From assembly GCA_964652825.1 (NCBI GenBank), contig CAZZCU010000006.1:1-64000 (forward strand): a stretch of DNA of 64,000 bases. Reading direction: 5' to 3'. The DNA is from CAZZCU01 sp964652825 (GTDB taxonomy: Bacteria; Bdellovibrionota_B; Oligoflexia; Oligoflexales; CAZZCU01). Shown here piece after piece: positions 55,200-63,902 of this stretch (within the stretch, counting starts at the first letter, position 1; every line of letters starts with the position of its first letter). A model generated the notes under the pieces. It did not search any database. It saw only the letters and a program-made list of their open reading frames with translations, and was not told the DNA's origin. The position numbers and the translations under genes were made by a program.

Positions 55200-56486
55200 T
55201 TGGTGTCGAACGACGCTACATACGACGTCATTATCGCGGGCGCCGGGCCGGCTGGGGTCTTGGCGGCGGCTCGTCTGAAAGCGACGACTCCTGAGCTTCG
55301 TGTACTGCTGATCGAAAAAGATCCCTGGCTTGGCGGGCGGTTGCGATCATCGTCCACGCGCGCAGGCGCTTGGAGCTATGGACTCAATACGATTTCCCAC
55401 AAGCTCTTTGATTTTTGGGATCAAACCCTTAAAGCTAGTCCTGAAGCCCCTGAATTGCATGAGTTTGCAAAATCCCGCCAGGAACGCTACGGCGTTCTCT
55501 TTGGCAGCAAAATGTCCGAATTTCCGACGGAGCAGTTGTTTTCCATTAAAGGTGCCCGCGCCTTGGGTGGTATGGCGGCTGGTCGCGGCTGGAAGCAGGT
55601 CGAAGAATTGCTGGGCGCTGCTACGGAGGATCGGGGTGCTAAAGTTTTCGCGCAGGCGTGGCCGGGCACTCGCAAAGACCCGGCGGCGGTCGTGCTGGAG
55701 CAGTACGCGGCGTGTGTTGGGATTCCTGACTTATGGGCATCCAATGCTTTGGCATTGAAGCAGCGCGCTGATTATCAATTGCAAAAGCCCCATACCGGGC
55801 AATGGGAAACAGCAATGCAGCACATCATCGATAGTCTCGGTGACCTTGATGTGCGTAAACCCTGTCGGATTATCGGCGCTAGGCGAGAAGCAGAGCAATG
55901 GTTTATTGATACGGAGCAGGGTGAATTTTGCGGCCGGAGTCTGGTTGTCGCGCAACCACCGTGGCTGGCGTTATCCTGGCTGCCAAAATCGTACTGGCCG
56001 ACGCCTGTTCTTAATTTGGCGATGAAAACCCGTCCGGTCAGCGTCGTGGTGTTGTCGGAAGTGCTTAAGCAACCTATCGATCTACCGGATGTTTGTATTA
56101 TTCCGTCGGAACAAGTGCAGGTTTTGGTGAATAAGGAAAACAGCGAAATCTGTTTTCAGGCAACTTTAGATTACGAAATGTCCTTGAATGCGCCGACCGT
56201 AGTGAAGGCGGTTAAACGCCTGCGGCGCGCGCGCAAAAAACTGCTCGCCGCTTATCCCGAGATGATGACCGAAGGTGATCATTTGGCGTTATTGCCGGTG
56301 GCCTGGGCGCAATCGCCGATCCAGACTGATCGTCGTTACATGGAAAAGCTTGCAAAAGATTTTAATACCCCAACTTTGGCGTTTTGCGGTGATGCTTATG
56401 GTGCTAGTTATGACGGCGATGAAAATTTTATTGCTTCGTTGCTCGGCACTTGTAATGCGATAGCCTTGGAAACCCGGAGCCACTAA
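55200..56486 (+). CDS. FAD-dependent oxidoreductase, NAD(P)-binding Rossmann type
   Basis: 428 residues. TTG 55200 has AAGGAG 7 nt upstream; GTG 55203 is a near-equal alternative. DVIIAGAGPAGVLAAARLK is the FAD ADP-binding motif, LLIEKDPWLGGRLRSS resembles the amine oxidase/phytoene desaturase group (GG doublet plus arginine), and the C-terminal TLAFCGDAYGASYDGDENFIASLLGT is the second FAD contact. The middle substrate domain is unlike any named member I know. No signal peptide. folD follows 3 bp later; no functional link is known. Confidence 0.82.
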   Translation: MVSNDATYDVIIAGAGPAGVLAAARLKATTPELRVLLIEKDPWLGGRLRSSSTRAGAWSYGLNTISHKLFDFWDQTLKASPEAPELHEFAKSRQERYGVLFGSKMSEFPTEQLFSIKGARALGGMAAGRGWKQVEELLGAATEDRGAKVFAQAWPGTRKDPAAVVLEQYAACVGIPDLWASNALALKQRADYQLQKPHTGQWETAMQHIIDSLGDLDVRKPCRIIGARREAEQWFIDTEQGEFCGRSLVVAQPPWLALSWLPKSYWPTPVLNLAMKTRPVSVVVLSEVLKQPIDLPDVCIIPSEQVQVLVNKENSEICFQATLDYEMSLNAPTVVKAVKRLRRARKKLLAAYPEMMTEGDHLALLPVAWAQSPIQTDRRYMEKLAKDFNTPTLAFCGDAYGASYDGDENFIASLLGTCNAIALETRSH

Positions 56487-56489
56487 CCC

Positions 56490-57359
56490 ATGACAGTAGC
56501 TAAAATCATTGACGGTAGTGCCCTGGCAGGCACGATCCGCGCGCAATTGCAGCAGGAGATCGCTCAGTTGGTGAGCGCCGGTTACCGTCGTCCATGTCTG
56601 GCGGTGATTTTGGTAGGCGACGATCCCGCCAGTCAGATTTATGTGTCACACAAAGAAAAGGGCTGTACTGCGGTCGGTATCACCAGCCGCGCTTTTCGTT
56701 TGCCGGCGGCAACCAAGCCGGAAGAGCTCGCGGAGTTGATCGAGGGTTTGAACAAAGACGAAGATGTGGACGGGATTTTGTTGCAATTGCCGATTCCGCG
56801 TCACCTGAGTCGTGAACAAGCAGTGATGCTGATCGATCCGGCTAAAGATGTGGACGGCTTGACACCGACTAATCAGGGCAAGTTGGTCTGGAAGCAGGAT
56901 GGTTTGTTTCCCTGTACGCCGCTGGGCATTATAAAATTGATTCAATCCGTACGTCCCAAGATTTCGGGACAGGTTGCGGCAGTCTTGGGGCGCAGTGTTT
57001 TGGTGGGATCACCTGTGGCTTCGATGCTTTGCCATGCCGGCGCGACCGTTATTGAATTGCATTCCGAAAGTAAGGAGCCGGCCCAATGGACGCGGCAGGC
57101 GGATATCGTTGTCGCGGCTACCGGCGTACATCACCTGGTACGCGGCGATTGGGTGCGGCCGGGTGCGGTTGTCATCGATGTTGGTATACACAGGCACGGC
57201 AAAAAGATTTCTGGCGATGTTTGTTTTGATGAAGTTGCACCGCATGTGGGAGCGATTACCCCGGTGCCTGGTGGCGTGGGACCGATGACCATTGCCATGT
57301 TACTGAGTAATTGCCTGAAAGCTTATCGAACGCGTACCCGCGTTGTGGCTTTGCCTTGA
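56490..57359 (+). CDS. folD: Methylenetetrahydrofolate dehydrogenase/cyclohydrolase FolD
   Basis: 289 residues, full length. AVILVGDDPASQIYVSHKEKGC (with the catalytic lysine), EDVDGILLQLPIPRHLSREQ, KDVDGLTPTNQGKL, the Rossmann GRSVLVGSPVASML and the terminal PGGVGPMTIAMLL are diagnostic. It interconverts methylene-, methenyl- and formyl-tetrahydrofolate for one-carbon supply. Cotranscribed with the FAD oxidoreductase. Its last 37 bp overlap the convergent CAP-domain gene. Confidence 0.97.
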   Translation: MTVAKIIDGSALAGTIRAQLQQEIAQLVSAGYRRPCLAVILVGDDPASQIYVSHKEKGCTAVGITSRAFRLPAATKPEELAELIEGLNKDEDVDGILLQLPIPRHLSREQAVMLIDPAKDVDGLTPTNQGKLVWKQDGLFPCTPLGIIKLIQSVRPKISGQVAAVLGRSVLVGSPVASMLCHAGATVIELHSESKEPAQWTRQADIVVAATGVHHLVRGDWVRPGAVVIDVGIHRHGKKISGDVCFDEVAPHVGAITPVPGGVGPMTIAMLLSNCLKAYRTRTRVVALP

Positions 57360-58456
57360 TTTGACGTTGACGGCTGCTTTTTGCTGCCGCTGTTCATCGC
57401 GGCTTTTTTGGGTGCGGTTTTCTTTGGCTGATTTTGATTGGCAAACATCAATACCGCCAGGTAGCGGCGATCTTGCGGTTCGATCGCGATACTGAGCGCG
57501 TTAGCACGTTTGCTTAATAATAATTCGCGGTGTGGCGGCGAATTCCATAACAACCAATAAAGCTCGTGAGTATTACCGCCGATGACACGATTCTCACCGA
57601 CAAGTCTGATTTGAGCAGTCGCCAGATCTTTGGCCACCGTCTGCAGCATGCTGCGATCATGATTGATAGTTTGTGTCGACGCTAACAGCTTCACGGCGGA
57701 AGTAGCGGCTTTGCTTTGATTGATTTGCAGCGGCGGTAGTTTTTCCTGTGTGCGCAAAGCATTAATCCAGGCGATAAAATTTTTCTGGTTAGGGACGGTC
57801 TCCGTAGCGAATTTTTTGGCGAAAGGTGCTGCTGCCGCTGGACCGCGTTTGACCGGTACCAGTCCCCACAAGGTATTACCTTGCCAGCTGGGTTGCTTCG
57901 GCGAACAAACGACGGATAACACGCCGTCTTTGAGGAAGTTCAGATTGATTGATAGGTCGTTGCGCGCTTGGTGTAGCGGCGGCAACTTGATCTGACGAGG
58001 TCTACCACCGATTGCTGCGACAAATTCAACTTCAACTTTTTTGCACTCGCTGGCCAGTTCCGCTGTCGGTAACGATAAACTGCTGGTGCTGGTCATGTGC
58101 ACCGGTCTTGGAGCAGGTTGACTGGCAACCCAACCGCTGCCATCCGGGCAGCTACCGTAGCTGATGCCCAGATGATTATGTTTATCCGCAAGTGCTTGCG
58201 CAGTGGCTTGAAGATCATGAACGCTGAGAGGACTGCGATCTTGTTTCTGGATTTTTTGGCCGGCGATCTGTGCATCGAATACGCCCAGACGCCAGACTGC
58301 TAGCGGTGAGTTGAGATCGGTGTTGGCGCAGATCAGGGCGCTGAGTTTGTTCTGCAGATCAGCACGTGTTTTCGCCGGCTTGATAACAGCACTGGCTGAT
58401 TCGCTGATAATAACAGCGATGCAGACTGCGAGCATGATGATGGGCGATAAACGCAT
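57323..58456 (-). CDS. Secreted CAP (SCP/PR-1) domain protein
   Basis: 377 residues from ATG 58456; a longer frame exists upstream but overlaps the acyl-CoA dehydrogenase and would bury the signal peptide (~1-23, ending SASA). Residues ~220-340 form the CAP domain: NFIAWINALRTQEKLPPLQ, TINHDRSML with the site His, LVGENRVIGG with the GEN turn, and NSPPHRELLLSKRANALSIAIE with the second His. The N-terminal part is new to me. The C-terminal ~35 residues are lysine-rich and probably disordered. CAP proteins act outside the cytoplasm, with varied functions. Last gene of a four-gene unit. Confidence 0.8.
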   Translation of the reverse strand: MRLSPIIMLAVCIAVIISESASAVIKPAKTRADLQNKLSALICANTDLNSPLAVWRLGVFDAQIAGQKIQKQDRSPLSVHDLQATAQALADKHNHLGISYGSCPDGSGWVASQPAPRPVHMTSTSSLSLPTAELASECKKVEVEFVAAIGGRPRQIKLPPLHQARNDLSINLNFLKDGVLSVVCSPKQPSWQGNTLWGLVPVKRGPAAAAPFAKKFATETVPNQKNFIAWINALRTQEKLPPLQINQSKAATSAVKLLASTQTINHDRSMLQTVAKDLATAQIRLVGENRVIGGNTHELYWLLWNSPPHRELLLSKRANALSIAIEPQDRRYLAVLMFANQNQPKKTAPKKAAMNSGSKKQPSTSNQGKATTRVRVR

Positions 58457-58469
58457 AGACTTTACCGAT

Positions 58470-59630
58470 CTACCAGTTGTCTTTATCCAATAGCTTGAAG
58501 ATGGTTTGTAGCTGCATATTGGATGTACCTTCATAGAGCTTACCGATTTTGGCGTCGCGATAGAACTTCTCGGCGGGAAATTCCTTGATAAAGCCGTAAC
58601 CGCCGTAAACTTCGAGGGCGCGCGAGGCGACTTCCTCGGCAACTTGCGAGACATGATACTTGGCCATCGCTGCTTCGCGGATGAAATCCTGGCCGGCATC
58701 CTTTAAGCGGGCAGCGTTGTAAACCATGAGTTTAGCTGTTTCCACGGCAACAGCAAGTTCGGCCAATTGAAACTGAATGGCTTGAAAATCGCGCAGCTGC
58801 TTGCCGAATTGTTCGCGTTCGCGCGCGTAACGCATACCGCCGGCGAAGGCACCTTCGGCCAGACCGAGCATCTGTGCTGCGATGCCGATGCGGCCTTCGT
58901 TCAATGTTTCGATCGCGATCTTGTAGCCAACGCCTTCTTTGCCGAGAATATTGCTCTTCGGTACTTTGACGCCATTTAATAAAACTTCGCAGGTCGAAGA
59001 CGCGCGAATCCCGAGTTTTTTTTCTTTCTTGCCGATGGCGAAACCTGGCATGTCGCGTTCAACGATAAAGCCGGTGATGCCTTTATAGCCTGATTCGGGA
59101 TTGATATTGGCGAAGACGATAAAGATGTCGGCTTCTTTGGCATTGGTAATGAAGATTTTCTTGCCGTCGAGTTGCCAGTGATCCCCGCGATCGGTGGCGC
59201 GGGCTTTCATGGCGAACGCATCTGAGCCAGAGTTGGGCTCGGTTAGGCAATAAGAGCCGACCTTTTTGCTGACCAGTTGTGGCAGAAATTTTTGTTTTTG
59301 CTCGTCGTTCGCCCAACGCAAAAAGATATTATTCACCAGCGTGTTTTGAACATCGCAGATGACCGAGGCGGACGGATCAACTTTAGCTAGTGCTTCGATT
59401 GCCAGGATGGCCATGAAGAAGCTGCCTTCGGAGCCGCCGTACTGGCTGGGGACTTCGATGCCCATTAAACCCAACTCAAACATTTCTTTGAGCAGGCCTT
59501 TATCAAACTCTTCGCTTTCGTCCATTTCCAGAACTTTGGGAGCAAGGCGAGTGCGCGCAAACTTGGTGACTTCCTGCTCAAACATCTGTTCATCATTAGA
59601 CAGTTTGGTTAGCGGCAACGACTGGGTCAT
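58470..59630 (-). CDS. Acyl-CoA dehydrogenase, short/branched-chain type
   Basis: 386 residues, usual length. CLTEPNSGSDAFAM (FAD/substrate contact), FAIGKKEKKLGIRASSTCEV, NEGRIGIAAQMLGLAEGAF, YGGYGFIKEFPAEKFYRDAKI and the catalytic glutamate in KLYEGTSNMQ are all present. The VDPSASVICDVQNTLVNN segment is strikingly like the 2-methyl branched-chain (ACADSB) group. It forms an enoyl-CoA and passes electrons to ETF. With icmF at 2883 it suggests branched-chain amino-acid or isobutyrate catabolism, though the genes are far apart. Confidence 0.93.
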   Translation of the reverse strand: MTQSLPLTKLSNDEQMFEQEVTKFARTRLAPKVLEMDESEEFDKGLLKEMFELGLMGIEVPSQYGGSEGSFFMAILAIEALAKVDPSASVICDVQNTLVNNIFLRWANDEQKQKFLPQLVSKKVGSYCLTEPNSGSDAFAMKARATDRGDHWQLDGKKIFITNAKEADIFIVFANINPESGYKGITGFIVERDMPGFAIGKKEKKLGIRASSTCEVLLNGVKVPKSNILGKEGVGYKIAIETLNEGRIGIAAQMLGLAEGAFAGGMRYAREREQFGKQLRDFQAIQFQLAELAVAVETAKLMVYNAARLKDAGQDFIREAAMAKYHVSQVAEEVASRALEVYGGYGFIKEFPAEKFYRDAKIGKLYEGTSNMQLQTIFKLLDKDNW

Positions 59631-59651
59631 GACATCCTCCGGCGGCGGTTT

Positions 59652-60566
59652 CTATTCACCAACAGTTGTAGCCTGATTGGCGATATTTTTCACCACTTTC
59701 GGGATAGGATTGCCGCGGTCGTAGCCGATGGAGGTGGTTAATTCGTCGATTTTACCGGCTAGGTTGTCGATTTCCGTCAGCGCCTGTTTAAGCGCGGTAT
59801 CGTTCTTCTGACGTTGTAGAGCTGATTGGTGGCGCAAGACATCCAGAGCCAGGCTGCGGCATTTGGCCACGACGCTGTGGCTTTGTTCTTCGATTTGTCG
59901 CTCGTAGGTCTGTAGCTCCATCAGTTCGGCGCGCGGCGCAAAAACTCGGTGCGCCAGGCGTCGTAGCAACAGTCCCGTGCTGACCAGCACCGGGTTACTG
60001 GCGGCTTCGTCAGGATTTTTGCCAAGTCGCGCCTGCATGCACACAGCCGCCTGACGATTGGCGCTAATCGTCATCAAGGTGTCATAGCGTTGATGCATAT
60101 CGTGCTTGGCGATATTGAGGTGCAGAAGTTTATCGCTGAGTTGATCCTCGGTTTGAGCGAGGCGTTGTTGTTTGGTAGCCAAGTTTAATAACTGATCGTC
60201 GCTGAGCATGGAAATCGTGGGCTTGGGGTCGGTAGCCAGACGTGATTCAATCAGGCGCAGCCACATCAGTTTGAGCCAGGCGCGTACCTGGGTTTCATAG
60301 TAAGTTCTGACTTTGACGCTGTAGATTTGTGCCCAGTGCAACAGTGTGCGTTCACGTGTTGGCAGCTCGCCTTTGCGGCCTGCCATGGCTTCGATGCGCT
60401 CAACGCAACGATCGAGGAAATTCTGAAATTGCAGCAAAGCCAGCTTGGCTTCGATGGCGTCTTTGTCAGCGAAATTTTTCACCTGCATCAAATTCGTTGA
60501 TTGCTCAACGATGTCGGTGTGCAGGGTTTGTAGTTGTTCATCCCAGAATGTCGGATTAGACGCCAT
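59652..60566 (-). CDS. Coiled-coil protein, unrecognised (second of a pair)
   Basis: 304 residues from ATG 60566; GTG 60572 is the alternative, both overlapping the end of the previous gene by about 10 bp. No signal or membrane segment. Predicted almost wholly helical, with heptad stretches at ~120-165 (LSDDQLLNLATKQQRLAQTE, LSDKLLHLNIAKHDMHQRYD) and ~225-275 (LQTYERQIEEQSHSV, LKQALTEIDNLAGKIDELT). No family recognised. Always-together expression with its neighbour suggests a two-part complex. The acyl-CoA dehydrogenase gene starts 21 bp downstream. Confidence 0.72.
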   Translation of the reverse strand: MASNPTFWDEQLQTLHTDIVEQSTNLMQVKNFADKDAIEAKLALLQFQNFLDRCVERIEAMAGRKGELPTRERTLLHWAQIYSVKVRTYYETQVRAWLKLMWLRLIESRLATDPKPTISMLSDDQLLNLATKQQRLAQTEDQLSDKLLHLNIAKHDMHQRYDTLMTISANRQAAVCMQARLGKNPDEAASNPVLVSTGLLLRRLAHRVFAPRAELMELQTYERQIEEQSHSVVAKCRSLALDVLRHQSALQRQKNDTALKQALTEIDNLAGKIDELTTSIGYDRGNPIPKVVKNIANQATTVGE

Positions 60567-61437
60567 GCGCACGCGACCCCACTAAGCGCGTTGATGCCAT
60601 GTCCGCGTCGGTTTGCGTGGCGGTTTTGCGCTGCTGATAGGTTTTAATGAAGTTGCGTGCCAGTGCCAGACGGTCTTTGGCATTGATAAGTTTGTGCAAG
60701 GGGCCTGGCGCGTGTTCGCGCTCCAACGCCGCGATGGCGTCGATGTCCGGTGGTTTCTGAGCTTTTGGCTGATTGTTGGCGATTTTTTCCTGCTGCTGCA
60801 GCCATTGTTTCATCTCATTAACAATCTGCTCTTCGCGGTAGACGGTGGTTTTTAATTTCGCTACTCGCGACGCGCACTGATCCATCTCGGTAAAGATGCT
60901 GATCAGGCCGTTCAGGTTCGGGCCGATGTTGCGATGCTTAAGTGTTTTTTGGATGGATTCGACCAGGCTGTTGACTTGGCGGTCCGTGAGGAAGTTCTGG
61001 TTGCCGGCTTTCAATTGCAACCTTTCAAGCTCCTGGAGTGAACGATGAAGAATGGAAAGACGCAGAATCATCGTCCACGGCCGGCATTGCATCAACAGGG
61101 CCTGGGTGCTCCATTGGTTGATGCGTTGCAATTTATCGTAGAGTTTTCTTGCGAGTTTGAGGCGTTCCGCAAAGAAGTTCTTGAATAGCTGTTGCTCGCC
61201 GTCGGTACGGACAGCGAATTGCGGAATACCTAATTCGTTATCACCGTTACCGCGATCATTCTCGAAGCTGCCCAGGATGATTAGTTTTTCGATTTCCGCT
61301 CGTGCCTGCTCCAGGCGTTTTAGTTTTTGCAGGTGTTCGGATTGTGTCAGAAAACCATTTTTATACTCGCGCTCCAAAGCGATCTCGAGATCGATTAGGC
61401 GCTGCTCGAAGTTGTCGATTGTTCGCGACCTGGTCAT
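60556..61437 (-). CDS. Coiled-coil protein, unrecognised (first of a pair)
   Basis: 293 residues. Helical throughout, with heptads at ~10-55 (NFEQRLIDLEIALEREYKNG, SEHLQKLKRLEQARAEIEKL), ~130-165 and ~185-220 (VYREEQIVNEMKQWLQQQEK). No signal peptide, no cysteine pairs, no nucleotide motif. It resembles its downstream neighbour in size and composition, which may be distant duplication. No family recognised. First gene of the four-gene minus-strand run 57323-61437. Confidence 0.72.
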   Translation of the reverse strand: MTRSRTIDNFEQRLIDLEIALEREYKNGFLTQSEHLQKLKRLEQARAEIEKLIILGSFENDRGNGDNELGIPQFAVRTDGEQQLFKNFFAERLKLARKLYDKLQRINQWSTQALLMQCRPWTMILRLSILHRSLQELERLQLKAGNQNFLTDRQVNSLVESIQKTLKHRNIGPNLNGLISIFTEMDQCASRVAKLKTTVYREEQIVNEMKQWLQQQEKIANNQPKAQKPPDIDAIAALEREHAPGPLHKLINAKDRLALARNFIKTYQQRKTATQTDADMASTRLVGSRAHGV

Positions 61438-61522
61438 GTCACAACCATGGGGTAGTTAGTGAGGATCGTTTGAAAGCCAAGAAGAGTCTGTGGTTTAAGC
61501 TATAGCTTGCTATTATTATCGC

Positions 61523-62251
61523 ATGTGTTGTGGGTCCAGGTCGATAGAAGCAGGTGAGACTTGCTTAAGCTCCGTCAAGGGCATAGATTTATTGGCGAGC
61601 CTGGGAAAATTTGCGAGTGTGCAAAGCGTGGTAGAACACCTTTATACTTATATTGATCCGCCCAATGAGCGGGATTTGGCCAGGGCGAGCCGGATTTTGG
61701 CGGACAATGGCGTGTTGGCTTATCCAACCGATGTCAACTGGGCCCTTGGTTGTGACGCGGCTAGTGTGAAAGCCCTGGATCGTATCCGCAGGTTAAAGCC
61801 GCATCATCCCAAAGAACAGCCGTTTAGTCTGCTGTGCAGTTCGATTTCGATGGCCGCGCAAGTAGCGAATATTGATCACAGCGCCTATCGATTCCTCAAG
61901 AAAGCCTGGCCCGGTCCGTTTACCGTGCTTTTACCACGACATCGCAACCTGCCGCGGCAAATCAAGGACAAACGTCCGATAGTCGGTATCCGCGTGCCGG
62001 ATAGTCCGCTGATTTTGGCATTGGTGGAGCATTATGGTAAGCCATTGGCGACGACGTCCATCCCCTTGTGGGATGGTCAGGTGATGATCCATGGTTATCA
62101 GGTCAGCGAGCACTTTGGTCATGGTATCGATTTGATTTTGGATCTGGGTGACGAGGTGAGCGGTAACGAATCAACCATTATTGATCTTGCCGAAGGTGCG
62201 CCGCGTCTGATCAGATTGGGCAATGGTGATCCGGGTGTTTTCGGTTTATGA
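61523..62251 (+). CDS. YciO/Sua5/YrdC-type threonylcarbamoyl-AMP synthase-like protein
   Basis: Up to 242 residues. The YrdC fold is clear: GVLAYPTDVNWALGCDAASVKALDRIRRLK, FSLLCSSISMAAQVANID, LKKAWPGPFTVLLPRH and VGIRVPDSPLILALVEHYG. Sua5/YrdC makes the threonylcarbamoyl adenylate used for t6A at tRNA position 37; the GYPTDT-type motif reads AYPTDVNW here, as in the YciO branch, whose own activity is less certain. The family length (~206) and sequence argue for a start at GTG 61619 or 61628; ATG 61523 has no SD. lipB follows 13 bp later. Confidence 0.85.
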   Translation: MCCGSRSIEAGETCLSSVKGIDLLASLGKFASVQSVVEHLYTYIDPPNERDLARASRILADNGVLAYPTDVNWALGCDAASVKALDRIRRLKPHHPKEQPFSLLCSSISMAAQVANIDHSAYRFLKKAWPGPFTVLLPRHRNLPRQIKDKRPIVGIRVPDSPLILALVEHYGKPLATTSIPLWDGQVMIHGYQVSEHFGHGIDLILDLGDEVSGNESTIIDLAEGAPRLIRLGNGDPGVFGL

Positions 62252-62264
62252 GCGGAATACGATT

Positions 62265-62921
62265 ATGACGAGTGTGCCCCAAGTAAAATTATTGGATATG
62301 GGCGTGCTTCCGTATGGGGAGGCGCTGCATTTGCAGGAAACCGAACTGGATCGAGTCGTGAGAGGCGACAGTCCGGGCACGATTTTTTTTGTGCAGCATC
62401 CGTCCGTCCTTACTTTGGGTAAGAACAGTGATTTGGCTTTCCTGAAATATGCGCCAGAATATTTTACTGACCGTGGCATTGAAATCACCCGTTGTGAACG
62501 TGGCGGCGAAGTGACGGCGCACATGCCCGGGCAGTTGGTGGTTTATCCGATTTTGCCAGTAGGTAGATTGCGGATAAATGTACGTGCCTATATTCAAGCT
62601 CTCGAAAACGCCGTGATTAAAACTTTGCACTTATGGAATATCACCGGCAACCGTGATGCTGAGTATCCGGGGGTTTGGGTTGGTAAGCGTAAAATCTGCG
62701 CGATCGGTGTTCGTATTAAACAGCGGACCAGTATGCATGGGATGGCACTCAATATTACGAATGATCTCGGGCTTTTCGACGAGATTGTTCCTTGTGGGAT
62801 CAACGGTCGGGGCGTGACCAGCATGGCTCGCGAAGCCGGGGATGGGGCCGTGAATATGGCCAATGTACAGGCACAATTAGGCCAGGCGTTGGCTGATGCT
62901 TTGGCAGTCAAACATGATTGA
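62265..62921 (+). CDS. lipB: Octanoyl-[ACP]:protein octanoyltransferase
   Basis: 218 residues. TIFFVQHPSVLTLGKNSDL, CERGGEVTAHMPGQLVVYPIL, the catalytic lysine in IGVRIKQRTSMHGMALNI and the catalytic cysteine in IVPCGINGRGVTSM match LipB. It moves octanoyl from ACP to lipoyl-domain lysines, the first step in lipoylation of SucB-type E2 proteins. ATG 62265 is the likely start, with a weak GAGCGG upstream; the frame opens earlier within the YciO-like gene. lipA was not seen in the window. Confidence 0.96.
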   Translation: MTSVPQVKLLDMGVLPYGEALHLQETELDRVVRGDSPGTIFFVQHPSVLTLGKNSDLAFLKYAPEYFTDRGIEITRCERGGEVTAHMPGQLVVYPILPVGRLRINVRAYIQALENAVIKTLHLWNITGNRDAEYPGVWVGKRKICAIGVRIKQRTSMHGMALNITNDLGLFDEIVPCGINGRGVTSMAREAGDGAVNMANVQAQLGQALADALAVKHD

Positions 62922-62986
62922 AAGCTTGCCAAAGGCCGGCTTTGGCAATACGATCCTCACGATTAAAAGGCAAGGCGTGGTTATTT

Positions 62987-63277
62987 GTGGAATTTGAAAA
63001 ATCAACATTGACGCAGGTATCATCCCAGAGCTCTGGTGTTCCGGAACAGGGTGACAAGCTCCTCGCTTGTTGTATGAATACGATCGCGGTACATTCCGCC
63101 CACAACCCGATGATGGTTTGTCCGGAATGCAAACAAATCGTTAAGTGCTTCGATAACGAGCGCGCCTTCAGCAACTACGTTAAGTTTTGTGAATCACGCC
63201 ATCGCAAAGTGTTTACTGCTCGCCACGAGAAGTTCTTTGTCGTGGTATTCCGCTCCTACGACACCTTCGCATCTTAG
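62987..63277 (+). CDS. Small zinc-ribbon-like protein
   Basis: 96 residues from GTG 62987 with AAGG 11 nt upstream; TTG 62918, overlapping the lipB stop as TTGA, would add 23 residues. Seen: CC, then MVCPECKQIVKCF with a CxxC knuckle, then FCESRHRKVF, which could supply the other metal ligands (Cys/His), so a zinc ribbon is plausible. The tail is hydrophobic (KFFVVVFRSYDTFAS). No family recognised. The stop TAG lies inside the left arm of the inverted repeat that follows. Confidence 0.55.
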   Translation: MEFEKSTLTQVSSQSSGVPEQGDKLLACCMNTIAVHSAHNPMMVCPECKQIVKCFDNERAFSNYVKFCESRHRKVFTARHEKFFVVVFRSYDTFAS

Positions 63278-63399
63278 ACACTATTTTAAAATCACGCTAA
63301 CTGCGTTGCCGCGGCGTCGCCGGATCCTCATTTACCTCAATGTAAACTCCGGTCCGACTCCTCCTTGCGCCTTGCCAGCGTGATTTTAAAATAGCGTCT
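63276..63399. repeat. 124-bp inverted-repeat element filling the gap between two convergent genes
   Basis: Arms at 63276-63298 and 63377-63399: 22 of 23 bases are complementary, including a perfect 18-bp core with TTTTAAAATCACGC. The interior carries CCGGA-TCC and TTTAC/GTAAA complementary pieces of its own around 63320-63350. It begins in the stop codon of the zinc-ribbon-like gene and ends at the first base of the cysteine-rich lipoprotein stop. MITE-like or REP-like element or a large bidirectional terminator are the options; the imprint resembles intergenic repeats found in several Proteobacteria. Confidence 0.75.
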
Positions 63400-63902
63400 T
63401 AGCAGCCGCAGACGCGGCAAACCTTTTTACATGTCCGTGCCATGTGCGCTGGTGGGAATTCGCCACACATATCAATAATGTAAGGACACGCCCAGGAATC
63501 AAACGAGCAGGTGAAGCCGGCTTGTGACCAAGGCGGTGTTTGTGATGATGCTGGTATGGGTGCACCTGGTTTGGCGGGAATGCATGGATAGCAGCGCTCT
63601 TCCGGTGCTGAGCAGACGCGGTAGTTGCAGGTTTTGCGCTCGTCGCAGGTGCGTTGCCAGGTCCAATTCAAGCTGGTGCGTGGAGCTGTAACGCCGCCGG
63701 CGCTGCCGCCCCCGCCTCCTCCACCGCCGGAGAAATTAAAAGGCGTCATGGTGGTCGTTCTGGTTGGGGTCGCTGCTTCCGCCGCTTGTTGATTGCGGCG
63801 GTTGGATGGCGAGCTGCCGAATAAATTCTGTTCTTTTGAGCAGCCAGACAAAAGCACGTAGCTTGCAGCAAGCAAAATATGAAGATAGGTGCGACAAACC
63901 AT
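63399..63902 (-). CDS. Cysteine-rich lipoprotein with polyglycine linker
   Basis: 167 residues. Lipobox LLSGC, Cys21. Residues ~22-55 are low complexity, then a run of eight glycines inside NFSGGGG-type text. The C-terminal ~90 residues hold 14 cysteines, many as CxxC or CxC (CNYRVC, CYPC, CKKVCRVCGC), with tryptophans and prolines between, the look of a small disulfide-knotted or metal-binding domain. No family recognised. As a lipoprotein in the oxidising periplasm, disulfides are more likely than zinc. The ATG 63902 has TGGA 5 nt upstream. Confidence 0.75.
   Translation of the reverse strand: MVCRTYLHILLAASYVLLSGCSKEQNLFGSSPSNRRNQQAAEAATPTRTTTMTPFNFSGGGGGGGGSAGGVTAPRTSLNWTWQRTCDERKTCNYRVCSAPEERCYPCIPAKPGAPIPASSQTPPWSQAGFTCSFDSWACPYIIDMCGEFPPAHMARTCKKVCRVCGC

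Noticed and set aside
57359..58699. Longer frame for the CAP protein starting at 58699
   Set aside because: Would add 81 basic residues before a clear signal peptide and run through the end of the acyl-CoA dehydrogenase gene.
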